DNA of 64,000 bases, from the NCBI GenBank assembly GCA_947498645.1, contig CANMKS010000001.1, forward strand, positions 62,001-126,000, in the 5' to 3' direction. The notes beneath the pieces were generated by a model that worked only from the letters and a program-made list of their open reading frames with translations, searched no databases and had not been told where the DNA came from. Shown in pieces: positions 54,630 to 63,675 of this stretch (position 1 is the first letter of the stretch; each line of letters opens with the position of its first letter). The stretch is from an uncultured Paracoccaceae bacterium. Its GTDB lineage: Bacteria > Pseudomonadota > Alphaproteobacteria > Rhodobacterales > Rhodobacteraceae. Position numbers and translations under genes: made by a program.

Positions 54630-55103
54630 ATGGCGAAACGCCTCGCAAAACAGCTGCCGCTTAAACTGCGCACAGGGGGCAAAACCGATGTTCGTGCGCA
54701 ATTTGCGGCACTGTGCTGGCGGATCAAGAACGATAAGGTGCAAATTTGTCTGGTCACCAGCCGCACACGGCAGCGCTGGATCATCCCAAAGGGCTGGCCG
54801 ATGCACAAACAAACCCCAGCCGATGCAGCCGCCACTGAAGCCTATGAAGAGGCGGGGTTGAGCGGTGAGGCGCTGGATATCTGTCTTGGCGTTTACACCC
54901 ACAACAGGCCCGCCAAGGTCGGAAATGCGCCGATCATCACGATGGTTTATCCGCTTCGCGTGACCCATGTGCATAGCAAATGGCCCGAAAAACACCAACG
55001 CCGCCGCAAGTGGATGAGTGCCACAAAGGCCGCCAAGAAACTGACAGAGCCAGAGTTGAAACACCTCGTCGCAACCTTCAAACCCCATAAGCTGGGGCGA
55101 TAG
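54630..55103 (+). CDS. Nudix hydrolase
   Basis: About 157 residues from the ATG at 54630 (MAKRLAKQLPLKLRTGG), preceded by GGTGGAG; a start at 54609 would add seven residues. The Nudix box reads GWPMHKQTPADAAATEAYEE followed by AGL. Compared with GX5EX7REUXEEXGU it has Q for the first Glu and T for the Arg, while the metal-binding EE is kept. The RWIIPKGWP lead-in matches diphosphoinositol-polyphosphate-type or Ap4A-type Nudix relatives in alphaproteobacteria. Confidence 0.88.
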   Translation: MAKRLAKQLPLKLRTGGKTDVRAQFAALCWRIKNDKVQICLVTSRTRQRWIIPKGWPMHKQTPADAAATEAYEEAGLSGEALDICLGVYTHNRPAKVGNAPIITMVYPLRVTHVHSKWPEKHQRRRKWMSATKAAKKLTEPELKHLVATFKPHKLGR

Positions 55104-55165
55104 AGCGTCTTGCAGGTGCCTCCAAAAGACCTATTTATGGGCCGAACAGAACAAGTCAGGCTGCA

Positions 55166-55567
55166 ATGATCCGCTTCCATCTCAAATGTGACCAAGACCA
55201 CCAATTTGAAAGTTGGTTTCAGTCAGGCGCGGCTTTTGACAAGTTGGTCAAGGCGGGCATGGTCAGTTGTACGACCTGCGGATCTACGGATGTCCACAAA
55301 TCAATGATGGCGCCCGCAGTCAGCAAGGCATCCCAGATCACCGCGCCAAAACCCAAAGACCCGATTGCCGACCTGCGTGAAAAGGTCGAGGCGAATGCTG
55401 ACTACGTTGGTGGCGCGTTCGCCAAGGAAGCGCGCGACATGCACGATGGATTGGTCCCTGATCGGCCGATCTACGGCGAGGCGAATTTGAATGACGCCAA
55501 AAAGCTGGTTGATGATGGCATTCCCGTCATGCCCTTGCCCTTTGTGCCGCGCAAGAAAACCAACTGA
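55166..55567 (+). CDS. DUF1178 family protein
   Basis: A 133-residue protein (MIRFHLKCDQDHQFESWFQ) with an N-terminal zinc-ribbon-like region (C8 and C-TT-C in VSCTTCGSTDVHKSMMAP) and a C-terminal segment ending MPLPFVPRKKTN. It matches the alphaproteobacterial DUF1178 family of unknown function. It is followed 15 bp later by the SDR gene, perhaps as one transcript. Confidence 0.85.
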   Translation: MIRFHLKCDQDHQFESWFQSGAAFDKLVKAGMVSCTTCGSTDVHKSMMAPAVSKASQITAPKPKDPIADLREKVEANADYVGGAFAKEARDMHDGLVPDRPIYGEANLNDAKKLVDDGIPVMPLPFVPRKKTN

Positions 55568-55582
55568 ACCAAGAGGCGCAAA

Positions 55583-56233
55583 ATGACGATACTTGTCACA
55601 GGTGCAAACCGCGGTATCGGCAAAGCGATGGTTGACAGCTATGCCGCACAAGGTGCGACGGTTTTCGGCACGCATCGTGCACCGGGCACAGGACGGATGC
55701 TGGCGCTTGATGTGACCGACCCTGCATCGCATCGCGCGCTGTCCGATAGGCTTGCTAGTGAAGCGATTGATTTGCTGGTCTGCAATGCTGGCGTCTATCT
55801 GGACAAATCCCAAGATCTGGCAGAAGGCTACCCGGCCGAGATGTGGGCACATTGTTTTGCGACCAATGTCACCGGTGTCTTTCTGACCGTTCAAAACCTG
55901 CTGCCGCAGTTGCTGCACGCGCAGAACGCCAAAATCGCCATTATTTCGTCGCAGATGGCATCCCACACGCGCGCGCCCGGTGGCAGCTATATCTATCGCG
56001 CCAGCAAGGCTGCGGTTTTGAACCTTGGGCGCAACCTGGCGTCTGATCTGAAACCGCAGGGCATTGCCGTGGGCATCTATCATCCCGGTTGGGTACGCAC
56101 CGATATGGGCACCAATAGCGCCGAGATCAGCGTAACTGAAAGCGCTGCCGGCCTGATGGATCGCTTTGCCGCCCTTGACCTTGACAGGACAGGTTGTTTT
56201 GAAACCTGGGACGGGCGCACGCACGCCTACTAA
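55583..56233 (+). CDS. Short-chain dehydrogenase/reductase
   Basis: A 216-residue SDR. The NAD(P)-binding motif TGANRGIG is at residues 6-13, NAG in LLVCNAGVYL, the catalytic Ser in IISSQMASHTR and YxxxK in YRASKAAV. Length is short but complete. Substrate unknown. Confidence 0.88.
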   Translation: MTILVTGANRGIGKAMVDSYAAQGATVFGTHRAPGTGRMLALDVTDPASHRALSDRLASEAIDLLVCNAGVYLDKSQDLAEGYPAEMWAHCFATNVTGVFLTVQNLLPQLLHAQNAKIAIISSQMASHTRAPGGSYIYRASKAAVLNLGRNLASDLKPQGIAVGIYHPGWVRTDMGTNSAEISVTESAAGLMDRFAALDLDRTGCFETWDGRTHAY

Positions 56234-56303
56234 CCGATTGCTCTTCCAGACAGGGGGCATTAAAGCGGACGCTGATTAAGTTTCCGTTTCCCTAGGACGA
56301 CCC

Positions 56304-57542
56304 ATGCCGACGCTCGTGATGAAATTTGGTGGCACTTCGGTGGCAAATCTTGACCGGATTGCACGCGCAGCCAAACGTGTCGCAGTTGAGGTCGCCAATG
56401 GGTACGATGTCATCGTGATCGTCTCGGCGATGTCCGGCAAAACCAACGAATTGGTTGGCTGGGTCGACGAAACTTCGCCGCTTTATGATGCGCGCGAGTA
56501 TGACGCAATCGTCTCATCCGGAGAGAATGTCACCGCAGGTCTGATGGCCTTGCGTTTGCAGGAGATGGATATCCCCGCGCGCAGCTGGCAAGGCTGGCAG
56601 GTGCCGGTACAAACCACATCCGCCCATTCCAGCGCACGGATCGAGGACATCCCCACCGACAATATCAACGCCAAATTTGCCGAAGGCATGAAGGTTGCAG
56701 TTGTGGCAGGCTTTCAGGGCGTCAGCCCCGAGGGCCGGATCACGACCCTTGGACGCGGCGGATCCGACACGACCGCTGTTGCCTTTGCCGCCTCTTTTGG
56801 AGCAGAGCGTTGTGACATCTACACCGATGTCGACGGCGTCTATACAACGGACCCGCGCATCACCAACAAGGCACGCAAGCTCGACAAAATCTCTTTCGAG
56901 GAAATGCTGGAACTGGCGTCGTTGGGCGCCAAAGTCTTGCAGACCCGCTCTGTCGAACTGGCTATGCGCTACAAGGTGCGCCTGCGGGTACTGTCATCAT
57001 TTGAAGAGCCGTCTGACAGCGCCGGAACGCTGGTCTGCGATGAGGAGGAAATCATGGAATCCAATGTTGTGGCCGGTGTGGCTTATTCCCGTGATGAGGC
57101 GAAAATGACCCTGATTTCGGTCGCTGACCGCCCCGGTATCGCAGCGGCGATCTTTGGCCCACTGTCGGATGCGGGCGTGAACGTCGATATGATCGTGCAG
57201 AACATCTCGGAAGAGGGGCGCACGGATATGACGTTTTCCTGCCCCACTGATCAGGTCAAGCGCGCCGAAAAAGCGATGCAGGACGCCAAGGACAGTGGCG
57301 AGATCAACTATCACGATCTGGTTGCTGACGAAGGTGTGGCCAAGGTCAGTGTTGTTGGTATCGGGATGCGTAGCCACACTGGTGTGGCCGCCAAAATGTT
57401 CCGCGTGCTATCCGCAGAAGGTGTGAACATCAAAGTCATCACAACCTCTGAGATCAAAATTTCCGTGTTGATCGATCGAAAATACATGGAACTTGCCGTG
57501 CAGGCCCTGCATGATGCCTTTGAGTTGGAAAAGGCTGGCTGA
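56304..57542 (+). CDS. lysC: Aspartate kinase
   Basis: A 412-residue enzyme that phosphorylates aspartate, the first step to lysine, threonine, methionine and diaminopimelate. N-terminal KFGGTSVANLDR, then SSGENVTAGLMA, TTLGRGGSDTTAVAFA and YTDVDGVYTTDPR. Two ACT domains in the C-terminal third give feedback control. It is 36 bp upstream of ptsP, a pairing I recall from other Rhodobacterales. Confidence 0.96.
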   Translation: MPTLVMKFGGTSVANLDRIARAAKRVAVEVANGYDVIVIVSAMSGKTNELVGWVDETSPLYDAREYDAIVSSGENVTAGLMALRLQEMDIPARSWQGWQVPVQTTSAHSSARIEDIPTDNINAKFAEGMKVAVVAGFQGVSPEGRITTLGRGGSDTTAVAFAASFGAERCDIYTDVDGVYTTDPRITNKARKLDKISFEEMLELASLGAKVLQTRSVELAMRYKVRLRVLSSFEEPSDSAGTLVCDEEEIMESNVVAGVAYSRDEAKMTLISVADRPGIAAAIFGPLSDAGVNVDMIVQNISEEGRTDMTFSCPTDQVKRAEKAMQDAKDSGEINYHDLVADEGVAKVSVVGIGMRSHTGVAAKMFRVLSAEGVNIKVITTSEIKISVLIDRKYMELAVQALHDAFELEKAG

Positions 57543-57578
57543 TCACTCCATGTGAGGGGCCGCTGCTATGGGGGCCAA

Positions 57579-59822
57579 ATGCCACATCGGTTCGAGTCTG
57601 AAAGCCGCAAACTGCTTGGCCGCCTGCGCGAAGCACTGGCCGCTGACAACGAGGGTCAGACGCGGCTGGATGAGGTTGTGCAACTGATCGCCTCATCCAT
57701 GGGCACTGAAGTCTGCTCAATCTACCTGTTCCGCGATACAGAAACCCTTGAGCTTTGCGCAACCAAAGGTCTTGCCGCAGAAGCCGTACACCAAACCCGA
57801 ATGCGGCTTGGCGAAGGTCTGGTGGGGCGCACTGCAAAGTCACGCACGGTGACAAACACCGCTGATGCCCCCGCTGCAAAGGGGTTCCGCTACATGCCGG
57901 AAACCGGAGAAGAGCGGTTTTCATCGTTCTGCGGTGTCCCGATCCAACGGCTGGGCGAGGTTTTGGGCGTGTTGGTTGTGCAATCAAAGGACGCCCGCAA
58001 GTATACGCCCGACGAAGTCTACGCCCTCGAAATTGTCGCCATGGTCATCGCCGAAATGACCGAACTGGGTGCCTTTGTCGGCGAAGGTGCGGCCTTGTCC
58101 GCCCGGCACCAGCAGCCCGTGATGCTGCGCGGCTCCAGCGCGCAAGAAGGGGCCAGCGAGGGGCAGGTTTTTCTGCATGAACCGCGTGTCGTCGTGACCA
58201 ACCCCATTTCCGACGATCCCGAGACAGAGCTGTCGCGCCTTTGCGAAGCCATCGACCAACTCCGCAAATCGGTTGACAATATGCTGGTCGGCGCGCGCAC
58301 CGTGGATGCCGATCAAGCCCAGGTGCTTGAGGCGTATCGCATGTTCGCCAATTCCTCCAGCTGGGTGAAACGGATGGAAGAGGACGTCAAAAACGGCCTT
58401 TCGGCCGAGGCAGCAGTCGAAAAGGAACAATCGCTGGCCCGTGCGCGCCTGTCGAAATCCGGCGACGCCTACCTGCGCGAGCGTCTGCATGATCTTGATG
58501 ATCTGTCCAACCGTCTGTTACGCACATTGACGGGTCAAGGTGCCGATGCGCAGGCCGATATGCCCGACAATCCCATTCTTGTGGCCCGCAATATCGGCCC
58601 TGGCGAATTGCTTGAATATGGCAAGAAGATTAAAGGAATCGTGCTGGAAGAAGGCTCTGTCGGCAGTCATGCCACTATCGTGGCCCGCGCTTGGGCGATC
58701 CCGCTTATTATCAATGCCAAAGGCGTGACACGCGAGGCGCTCAACGGCGATACGATCCTTGTGGATGGCGAACAGGGCATCGCCCACCTGCGCCCCGACG
58801 AAACAGTCCACAGCGCCTTTCGCGACAAGATTGCGATGCAAACGCGCGCGCAGGAACGCTATGCCTCGATCCGTGATCTGCCAGCGCAGACAAAATGCGG
58901 CAGTGTGATCAGCTTGCAGATGAACGCCGGCCTGATCGCAGACCTGCCATCGCTGGAGGGGTCCGGAGCCGAAGGCGTGGGCCTGTTCCGAACCGAGTTG
59001 CAGTTCCTAATCCGCAATCAGATGCCTCGTCGGGCCGAGTTATCCGCCTTGTATTCACGTGTCCTCGCGGCCGCGGGCGGCAAGCGGGTGGCATTCCGCA
59101 CGCTTGATATCGGGTCAGACAAAGTGCTGCCCTACATGAAACCCAATGATGAGCCGAACCCCGCGATGGGCTGGCGCGCGATCCGGGTTGGATTGGACAA
59201 ACCGGGCGTGTTGCGGATGCAATTGCAGGCATTGTTGCGGGCTGCCAATGGGCAACCACTGACAACAATGTTCCCCTTCATCACGCAAATCAGCGAGTTT
59301 CGTGACGCAAAGGCCGAGATGGACAAAGCCATCGCGCGCGAAACAAAACTGGGGCATCCGTTGCCATCAAAGCTCGAAGTGGGTGCAATGCTGGAAACGC
59401 CCTCGCTGGCCTATGCCCCTGATGCGTTCTTTGAAGAGGTGGATTTCATCTCAATCGGGGGCAATGATCTTAAACAGTTTTTCTTTGCCGCTGATCGTGA
59501 AAATGAACGGGTGCGCAAGAGGTATGACACGCTCGACATCAGCTTCCTGAGCTTCATTGAGCAAGTCATCAAACGCTGTGCCGCAACCAACACGCCCGTA
59601 TCGTTTTGCGGCGAGGATGCGGGTCGTCCGGTTGAGGCGCTTTGCCTGGCCGCACTTGGTTTGCGCACGCTATCAATGCGTCCTGCCTCGGTTGGGCCGG
59701 TCAAGCATCTGCTGCGCCGGATCGACCTGACTGAGGTCAAGGCGATTATGGACGAGGCCATCGCGCGTGGCGATCAATCGGTACGGCGCGCGGTGTCTGA
59801 TTGGCTGGTCTATCAGGTCTGA
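57579..59822 (+). CDS. ptsP: Phosphoenolpyruvate-protein phosphotransferase, nitrogen PTS enzyme I
   Basis: A 747-residue EI-Ntr from the ATG at 57579 (MPHRFESESRKLLG). The N-terminal GAF domain (to about residue 150) is the mark of PtsP as opposed to sugar EI. The phosphohistidine is in GSVGSHATIVARA, followed by the PEP-binding barrel (GLFRTELQFLIR, FRTLDIGSDKVLPY, SIGGNDLKQF, FCGED). It passes phosphate from PEP to NPr and EIIA-Ntr, signalling nitrogen and carbon status. Its 3' end overlaps the convergent EcsC gene by 10 bp. Confidence 0.94.
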   Translation: MPHRFESESRKLLGRLREALAADNEGQTRLDEVVQLIASSMGTEVCSIYLFRDTETLELCATKGLAAEAVHQTRMRLGEGLVGRTAKSRTVTNTADAPAAKGFRYMPETGEERFSSFCGVPIQRLGEVLGVLVVQSKDARKYTPDEVYALEIVAMVIAEMTELGAFVGEGAALSARHQQPVMLRGSSAQEGASEGQVFLHEPRVVVTNPISDDPETELSRLCEAIDQLRKSVDNMLVGARTVDADQAQVLEAYRMFANSSSWVKRMEEDVKNGLSAEAAVEKEQSLARARLSKSGDAYLRERLHDLDDLSNRLLRTLTGQGADAQADMPDNPILVARNIGPGELLEYGKKIKGIVLEEGSVGSHATIVARAWAIPLIINAKGVTREALNGDTILVDGEQGIAHLRPDETVHSAFRDKIAMQTRAQERYASIRDLPAQTKCGSVISLQMNAGLIADLPSLEGSGAEGVGLFRTELQFLIRNQMPRRAELSALYSRVLAAAGGKRVAFRTLDIGSDKVLPYMKPNDEPNPAMGWRAIRVGLDKPGVLRMQLQALLRAANGQPLTTMFPFITQISEFRDAKAEMDKAIARETKLGHPLPSKLEVGAMLETPSLAYAPDAFFEEVDFISIGGNDLKQFFFAADRENERVRKRYDTLDISFLSFIEQVIKRCAATNTPVSFCGEDAGRPVEALCLAALGLRTLSMRPASVGPVKHLLRRIDLTEVKAIMDEAIARGDQSVRRAVSDWLVYQV

Positions 59823-60616
59823 GGCCGCTTGCCTGCGGCCAATACCTTGTGGAAATGGTCCGTCACGGCCTTTTCCCCATGGACCCGTGCGAGTTTGCGC
59901 AGCCCAAAATGCACATGCGCCATTGAAACGTAGTAGTCCACGAATGCGTAATTGGTCCCTGCCCCTGCCGCTGCACCCAGAACAGGCACTGCCTGTGACG
60001 CCAGCTTTTGCGACAGTACCGCAGCAAAGCGGGGTGCGACCTTGCCGATCAGCCCGTTCACGGCGGCTCCAGAGATGCTCAACCGGGCACCGATAAAGGC
60101 GGTATCGACACCGTCATCGCCGCTGCCCGGCCCGCCAGCCCCAAAGACTGCCAGACATTCCATTTGGGTTTCCACCGCGTCCGGGTCTTCTCCATGTTCC
60201 ACCGCGACATGATGCACCGCCCGAAAGATCAGCGTCGTTGCAACCGGTAGTTCGGCTAATGCTGTAGGCAAACCACCCAAGCCGCCCAACGCGCCCGACA
60301 GTGTGCCCAGTATCTTGTGAACCCGGTCAGAACCGATGTTCTGCCCCAGGCCGCCGCGCGACTTGTGGGCCATGTCGAAACTCTGGCGAAGTGCCGCCCG
60401 TGCAAGATCGTCAATCTGGTCGCGTGTTCCAGCGGGCAACAACCTGAGCCCGTCTTCGACCTGCCCGCCCACGAAGTTGATCGCGCTCATCAGCACGCCG
60501 TTGGCCTTGCGTTGCCGTGCGGCAAGGGCCGCTATTTCCGCGCGGGCTGCATCTGTCAAAGGTGCAGGCGGGTTGGAAGGGTTGATCTCTTCCATGACGT
60601 TTTCTTGCTCATCCAT
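59813..60616 (-). CDS. EcsC family protein
   Basis: A 267-residue protein from the ATG at 60616 (MDEQENVMEEINPSNPP). EcsC-type features are a helical N-terminus, the glycine-rich ALGGLGGLPTALAELPVATTLIFRAV region and the C-terminal VPVLGAAAGAGTNYAFVDYY. EcsC was named beside an ABC transporter in Bacillus; its function in Proteobacteria is not established. It is convergent with ptsP. Confidence 0.85.
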   Translation of the reverse strand: MDEQENVMEEINPSNPPAPLTDAARAEIAALAARQRKANGVLMSAINFVGGQVEDGLRLLPAGTRDQIDDLARAALRQSFDMAHKSRGGLGQNIGSDRVHKILGTLSGALGGLGGLPTALAELPVATTLIFRAVHHVAVEHGEDPDAVETQMECLAVFGAGGPGSGDDGVDTAFIGARLSISGAAVNGLIGKVAPRFAAVLSQKLASQAVPVLGAAAGAGTNYAFVDYYVSMAHVHFGLRKLARVHGEKAVTDHFHKVLAAGKRPQT

Positions 60617-60647
60617 CTTTCTTAGATGGGGCGGTATAAGCGCAAAT

Positions 60648-61148
60648 TCAATCGCGCAAGGATGTGACTGGTCCTGCAACACCTTTCCAGGCGTTTGGTA
60701 CAAGCCCCACACCCAACACCCGTTCGGGGTTTGTCGGCGGTGGCATGGTGACGTATTCCAATCGCTGAAACCCAAACCGCGCGTAATAAGGTGCGTCGCC
60801 GACCAACAGGATCCGCTGATGCCCCTCTGTCACCGCCGTAGTCAGGCAGGCCTGCATCAGTAAGGCTCCGACACCTTCACCCTGCCGGGTCGGGTGAACG
60901 GCAATGGGACCCAAAAGCACCGCATCCAAACCGCCAATGCGCACAGGCCAATTGCGCACCGCACCACCCAGAATGCCATCAGCGTCCCGCGCAATCAGGC
61001 AGAGCGACGCAATCGGATCAACACCCTCGCGCAGCCGGTAAGATGACAGTGCAGATCGCCCCGGCGCAAAGCAAAGATCATAAAGCGCCTCGACCTCCCA
61101 CCAGTCATCGCTCGTTTCAGAGGCCAATGTCATTGCCGTTTGTTGCAT
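60648..61148 (-). CDS. GNAT-family N-acetyltransferase
   Basis: A 166-residue protein (MQQTAMTLASETSDDWW). The acetyl-CoA loop is HPTRQGEGVGALLMQA and the C-terminal part has LVGDAPYYARFGFQRL, typical of the YhbS-like GNAT group. Substrate unknown. It is divergent from the flavin reductase gene by 69 bp. Confidence 0.88.
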   Translation of the reverse strand: MQQTAMTLASETSDDWWEVEALYDLCFAPGRSALSSYRLREGVDPIASLCLIARDADGILGGAVRNWPVRIGGLDAVLLGPIAVHPTRQGEGVGALLMQACLTTAVTEGHQRILLVGDAPYYARFGFQRLEYVTMPPPTNPERVLGVGLVPNAWKGVAGPVTSLRD

Positions 61149-61217
61149 GTGTCTTTCATCTGGCCATTGGCGCTAGGCCACGCTACCCAATGGCAAATCG
61201 AAACGAAAGACACCGCG

Positions 61218-61823
61218 ATGTTCTACGAGCCCAAAAATGGTCATGGCCTGCCACATAACCCCTTCAATGCCGTCGTCTCGCCGCGCCCCATCGGCTGGAT
61301 CGCCACGCGGGGAGCAAATGGGAAGGACAATCTGGCCCCTTATTCTTTCTTTAACGCCGTGGCCTATGTGCCGCCGCAGGTTATGTTCGCCTCTACCAGC
61401 GCTAAACCGGATCGCGGCGATACAAAGGATTCCGTCAGCAACATTCGTGAAACAGGCGTCTTTGCCGTCAACATCGTCGAATACACCGCCCGCGACATCA
61501 TGAACCAGACCTCCGGGCCATGGGACAAGGACACGGATGAATTCGCACTGGCTGGTGTCGAGAAAGCGGAATGTACCACCATCAACTGCCCGCGCGTGGC
61601 AAGCACCCCCGCAACGCTTGAATGCAAGCTGACGCAGATCGTGCAATTGCCCGGAGACGCGAATTTTGCCGTCTTTGGTGAGGTCACAGGTGTACACCTG
61701 CGCGATGATTGCCTGCTGGATGGCAAGTTCGACGTCACCCAATTCAATCCACTCACACGGCTTGGGTATCGCGATTATTCGGTCATTCGCGAGGTTTTTA
61801 CCCTAGAGCGTCCTGACGACTAG
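61218..61823 (+). CDS. Flavin reductase-like domain protein
   Basis: A 201-residue protein from the ATG at 61218 (MFYEPKNGHGLPHNPFN). It has the FMN-binding split-barrel segments SPRPIGWIATRGANGKDNLAPYSFF (given in part), DSVSNIRETGVFAVNIV and GEVTGVHL. Family members bind FMN and reduce flavin or act as flavin-dependent oxidoreductases. Its stop is followed within 5 bp by two adjoining hairpins. Confidence 0.88.
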   Translation: MFYEPKNGHGLPHNPFNAVVSPRPIGWIATRGANGKDNLAPYSFFNAVAYVPPQVMFASTSAKPDRGDTKDSVSNIRETGVFAVNIVEYTARDIMNQTSGPWDKDTDEFALAGVEKAECTTINCPRVASTPATLECKLTQIVQLPGDANFAVFGEVTGVHLRDDCLLDGKFDVTQFNPLTRLGYRDYSVIREVFTLERPDD

Positions 61824-61827
61824 GCAC

Positions 61828-61850
61828 GCAGACTTTCCTAGAAAGTCTGC
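61828..61850. terminator. Perfect stem-loop after the flavin reductase gene
   Basis: GCAGACTTTC-cta-GAAAGTCTGC, a perfect 10-bp stem five bases after the stop. No U-tract follows, so termination may rely on the tandem hairpins or on Rho. Confidence 0.55.
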
Positions 61851-61875
61851 CCCAAATCCTCTTGGAGGATTTGGG
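61851..61875. terminator. Perfect stem-loop after the SulP gene
   Basis: CCCAAATCCTC-ttg-GAGGATTTGGG, a perfect 11-bp stem one base from the sulP stop on the minus strand and directly abutting the previous hairpin. Together they could form a bidirectional terminator for the convergent genes. Confidence 0.55.
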
Positions 61876-61876
61876 C

Positions 61877-63499
61877 TTAGTGCCCTCCGATGATTCCAGT
61901 CTTGACACTGTAATCGACGGCAAGTTCGTAATCAGGATCATCATCACTATCGACCATCAGGTGCCCTGCCTTTGACAATAGCTTGTGGCAATCACGGCTC
62001 AAATGGCGCAGCTGAATGACTTTGCCGGCATCGACATATTTCTGCGCCAGGGCTTCGATGGCCTGCAATGCAGACTGATCGGCAACACGGCTGGCCGCAA
62101 AATCGACGATAACGACGTCAGGGTCTGCGTCGATGTCAAATATCTCCATGAAGCCATCAGCCGAACCGAAAAACAGAGGGCCCTGAATTTCATAAACCTG
62201 GGCGCCCGCCTCGGTCCGGCTTTCGCGCTTGATGGCGTGGATGCGGGTCGCGTTGCTCCAGGCGTAAGCAAGGGCCGAGACGATCACACCAACAACCACG
62301 GCAGTGGCAAGATCGGTGGCCACAGTGACGATAGTGACAAGGATCGTTACAAAGGCATCCGTCTTGGGCACCTTGCGCAGGATACGCAGTGAGTTCCAGG
62401 CAAAGGTTCCGATCACGACCATGAACATCACACCGACCAAAGCGGCAAGCGGGATCTGTTCGATCAGGCCGCTCGCGAACAGAATGAAGGCAAGTAGGAA
62501 CAGAGACGCCGCAATACCCGCAACGCGGGTGCGCCCGCCGGATTTGACGTTGATCATCGACTGACCAATCATTGCGCAACCGCCCATGCCGCCAAAGAAA
62601 CCGGTCACGGTATTCGCCGCACCCTGGGCAAGACACTCCTGACTGGCCCCGCCACGTTTGCCGGTCATTTCGCCGACAAGGTTGAGCGTTAGCAGGCTTT
62701 CGATCAGGCCAATCGCCGCAAGGATCAACGCATAGGGTAAAATAATCTCGACTGTTTCCCAGTTCAGTGGGACCATCGGCACGTGAAATGGTGGCAACCC
62801 ACCTTCGATGCTGGCCAGATCACCGACCAGCGGCACGTCAAGGCCAAAGCCAATTACGATGGCCGCCACAATGCCAATACCGGCAAGCGGCGCAGGCAGG
62901 ATATTTGTCACCTTCGGCATCAGCCAGATGATGACCATTGTCAGTGCCACAAGCCCAAGCATGAGATAGAGCTGCGTCCCGTGTAGCCATTCACCATTGG
63001 CCATGCCGTGGCCTGCGCTCTCGGCTGATCCTGGCACCTGAAACTGACCCAGTTGCGCCAGAAAAATCACAATCGCCAAACCATTCACAAAGCCCAACAT
63101 GACCGGGTGCGGCACAAGGCGGATGAACTTTCCCCAGCGCATAATGCCTACGAATATCTGGATCAGGCCCATCAAAACGACGGTAGCAAAGAGGTATTCA
63201 ACCCCATGCTGCGCCACAAGGCTGACCATGACCACAGCCAGCGCCCCCGTCGCACCAGAGATCATCCCCGGACGACCGCCAAACAGTGCTGTGATCAGTC
63301 CCACGATAAACGCAGCATAAAGACCCACCAGCGGCTCAACCCCGGCGACAAAGGCAAAGGCCACCGCCTCGGGAACCAGCGCGAGCGCCACCGTCAAACC
63401 TGACAGGATCTCTATGCGCAGGGTGCTTGGGTTCAGCGGACCGTCAGGGTCGCGTAGAGAAAGATTGTCAGCGAAACTCGCCAAGAGTGCGCGGGCCAT
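61877..63499 (-). CDS. SulP family anion transporter with STAS domain
   Basis: A 540-residue inner-membrane transporter from the ATG at 63499 (MARALLASFADNLSL), which has AGGA at good spacing; a TTG at 63514 is less likely. The membrane part carries VALALVPEAVAFAFVAGVEP, GRPGMISGATGALAVV and GGMGGCAMIGQSMINVKSGG. The cytoplasmic STAS domain contains VVIVDFAASRVADQSALQA. SulP proteins move sulfate, bicarbonate or dicarboxylates; a bicarbonate or sulfate role cannot be separated here. Confidence 0.92.
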   Translation of the reverse strand: MARALLASFADNLSLRDPDGPLNPSTLRIEILSGLTVALALVPEAVAFAFVAGVEPLVGLYAAFIVGLITALFGGRPGMISGATGALAVVMVSLVAQHGVEYLFATVVLMGLIQIFVGIMRWGKFIRLVPHPVMLGFVNGLAIVIFLAQLGQFQVPGSAESAGHGMANGEWLHGTQLYLMLGLVALTMVIIWLMPKVTNILPAPLAGIGIVAAIVIGFGLDVPLVGDLASIEGGLPPFHVPMVPLNWETVEIILPYALILAAIGLIESLLTLNLVGEMTGKRGGASQECLAQGAANTVTGFFGGMGGCAMIGQSMINVKSGGRTRVAGIAASLFLLAFILFASGLIEQIPLAALVGVMFMVVIGTFAWNSLRILRKVPKTDAFVTILVTIVTVATDLATAVVVGVIVSALAYAWSNATRIHAIKRESRTEAGAQVYEIQGPLFFGSADGFMEIFDIDADPDVVIVDFAASRVADQSALQAIEALAQKYVDAGKVIQLRHLSRDCHKLLSKAGHLMVDSDDDPDYELAVDYSVKTGIIGGH

Positions 63500-63675
63500 A
63501 AGGAATCCTGTCAAAGGGGGTAAGTGTTGGGCTGCGGATACCCAAGCCTGTTGTGATTGTCACCCCACTTCGTAGGGGCAGTTCCCGCTGTTGCAGCATT
63601 GGCACTGCACAAAGGGTTCACATTTACGGTGATCCGTTTCAATGTCTGCCCTGAACCCGGATCTAGAGGCAGGTC

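Noticed and set aside
54597-55088. 164-residue N-terminal extension of the AcuC-like protein
   Set aside because: It is antisense to the Nudix gene; the deacetylase family N-terminus begins near 54596.
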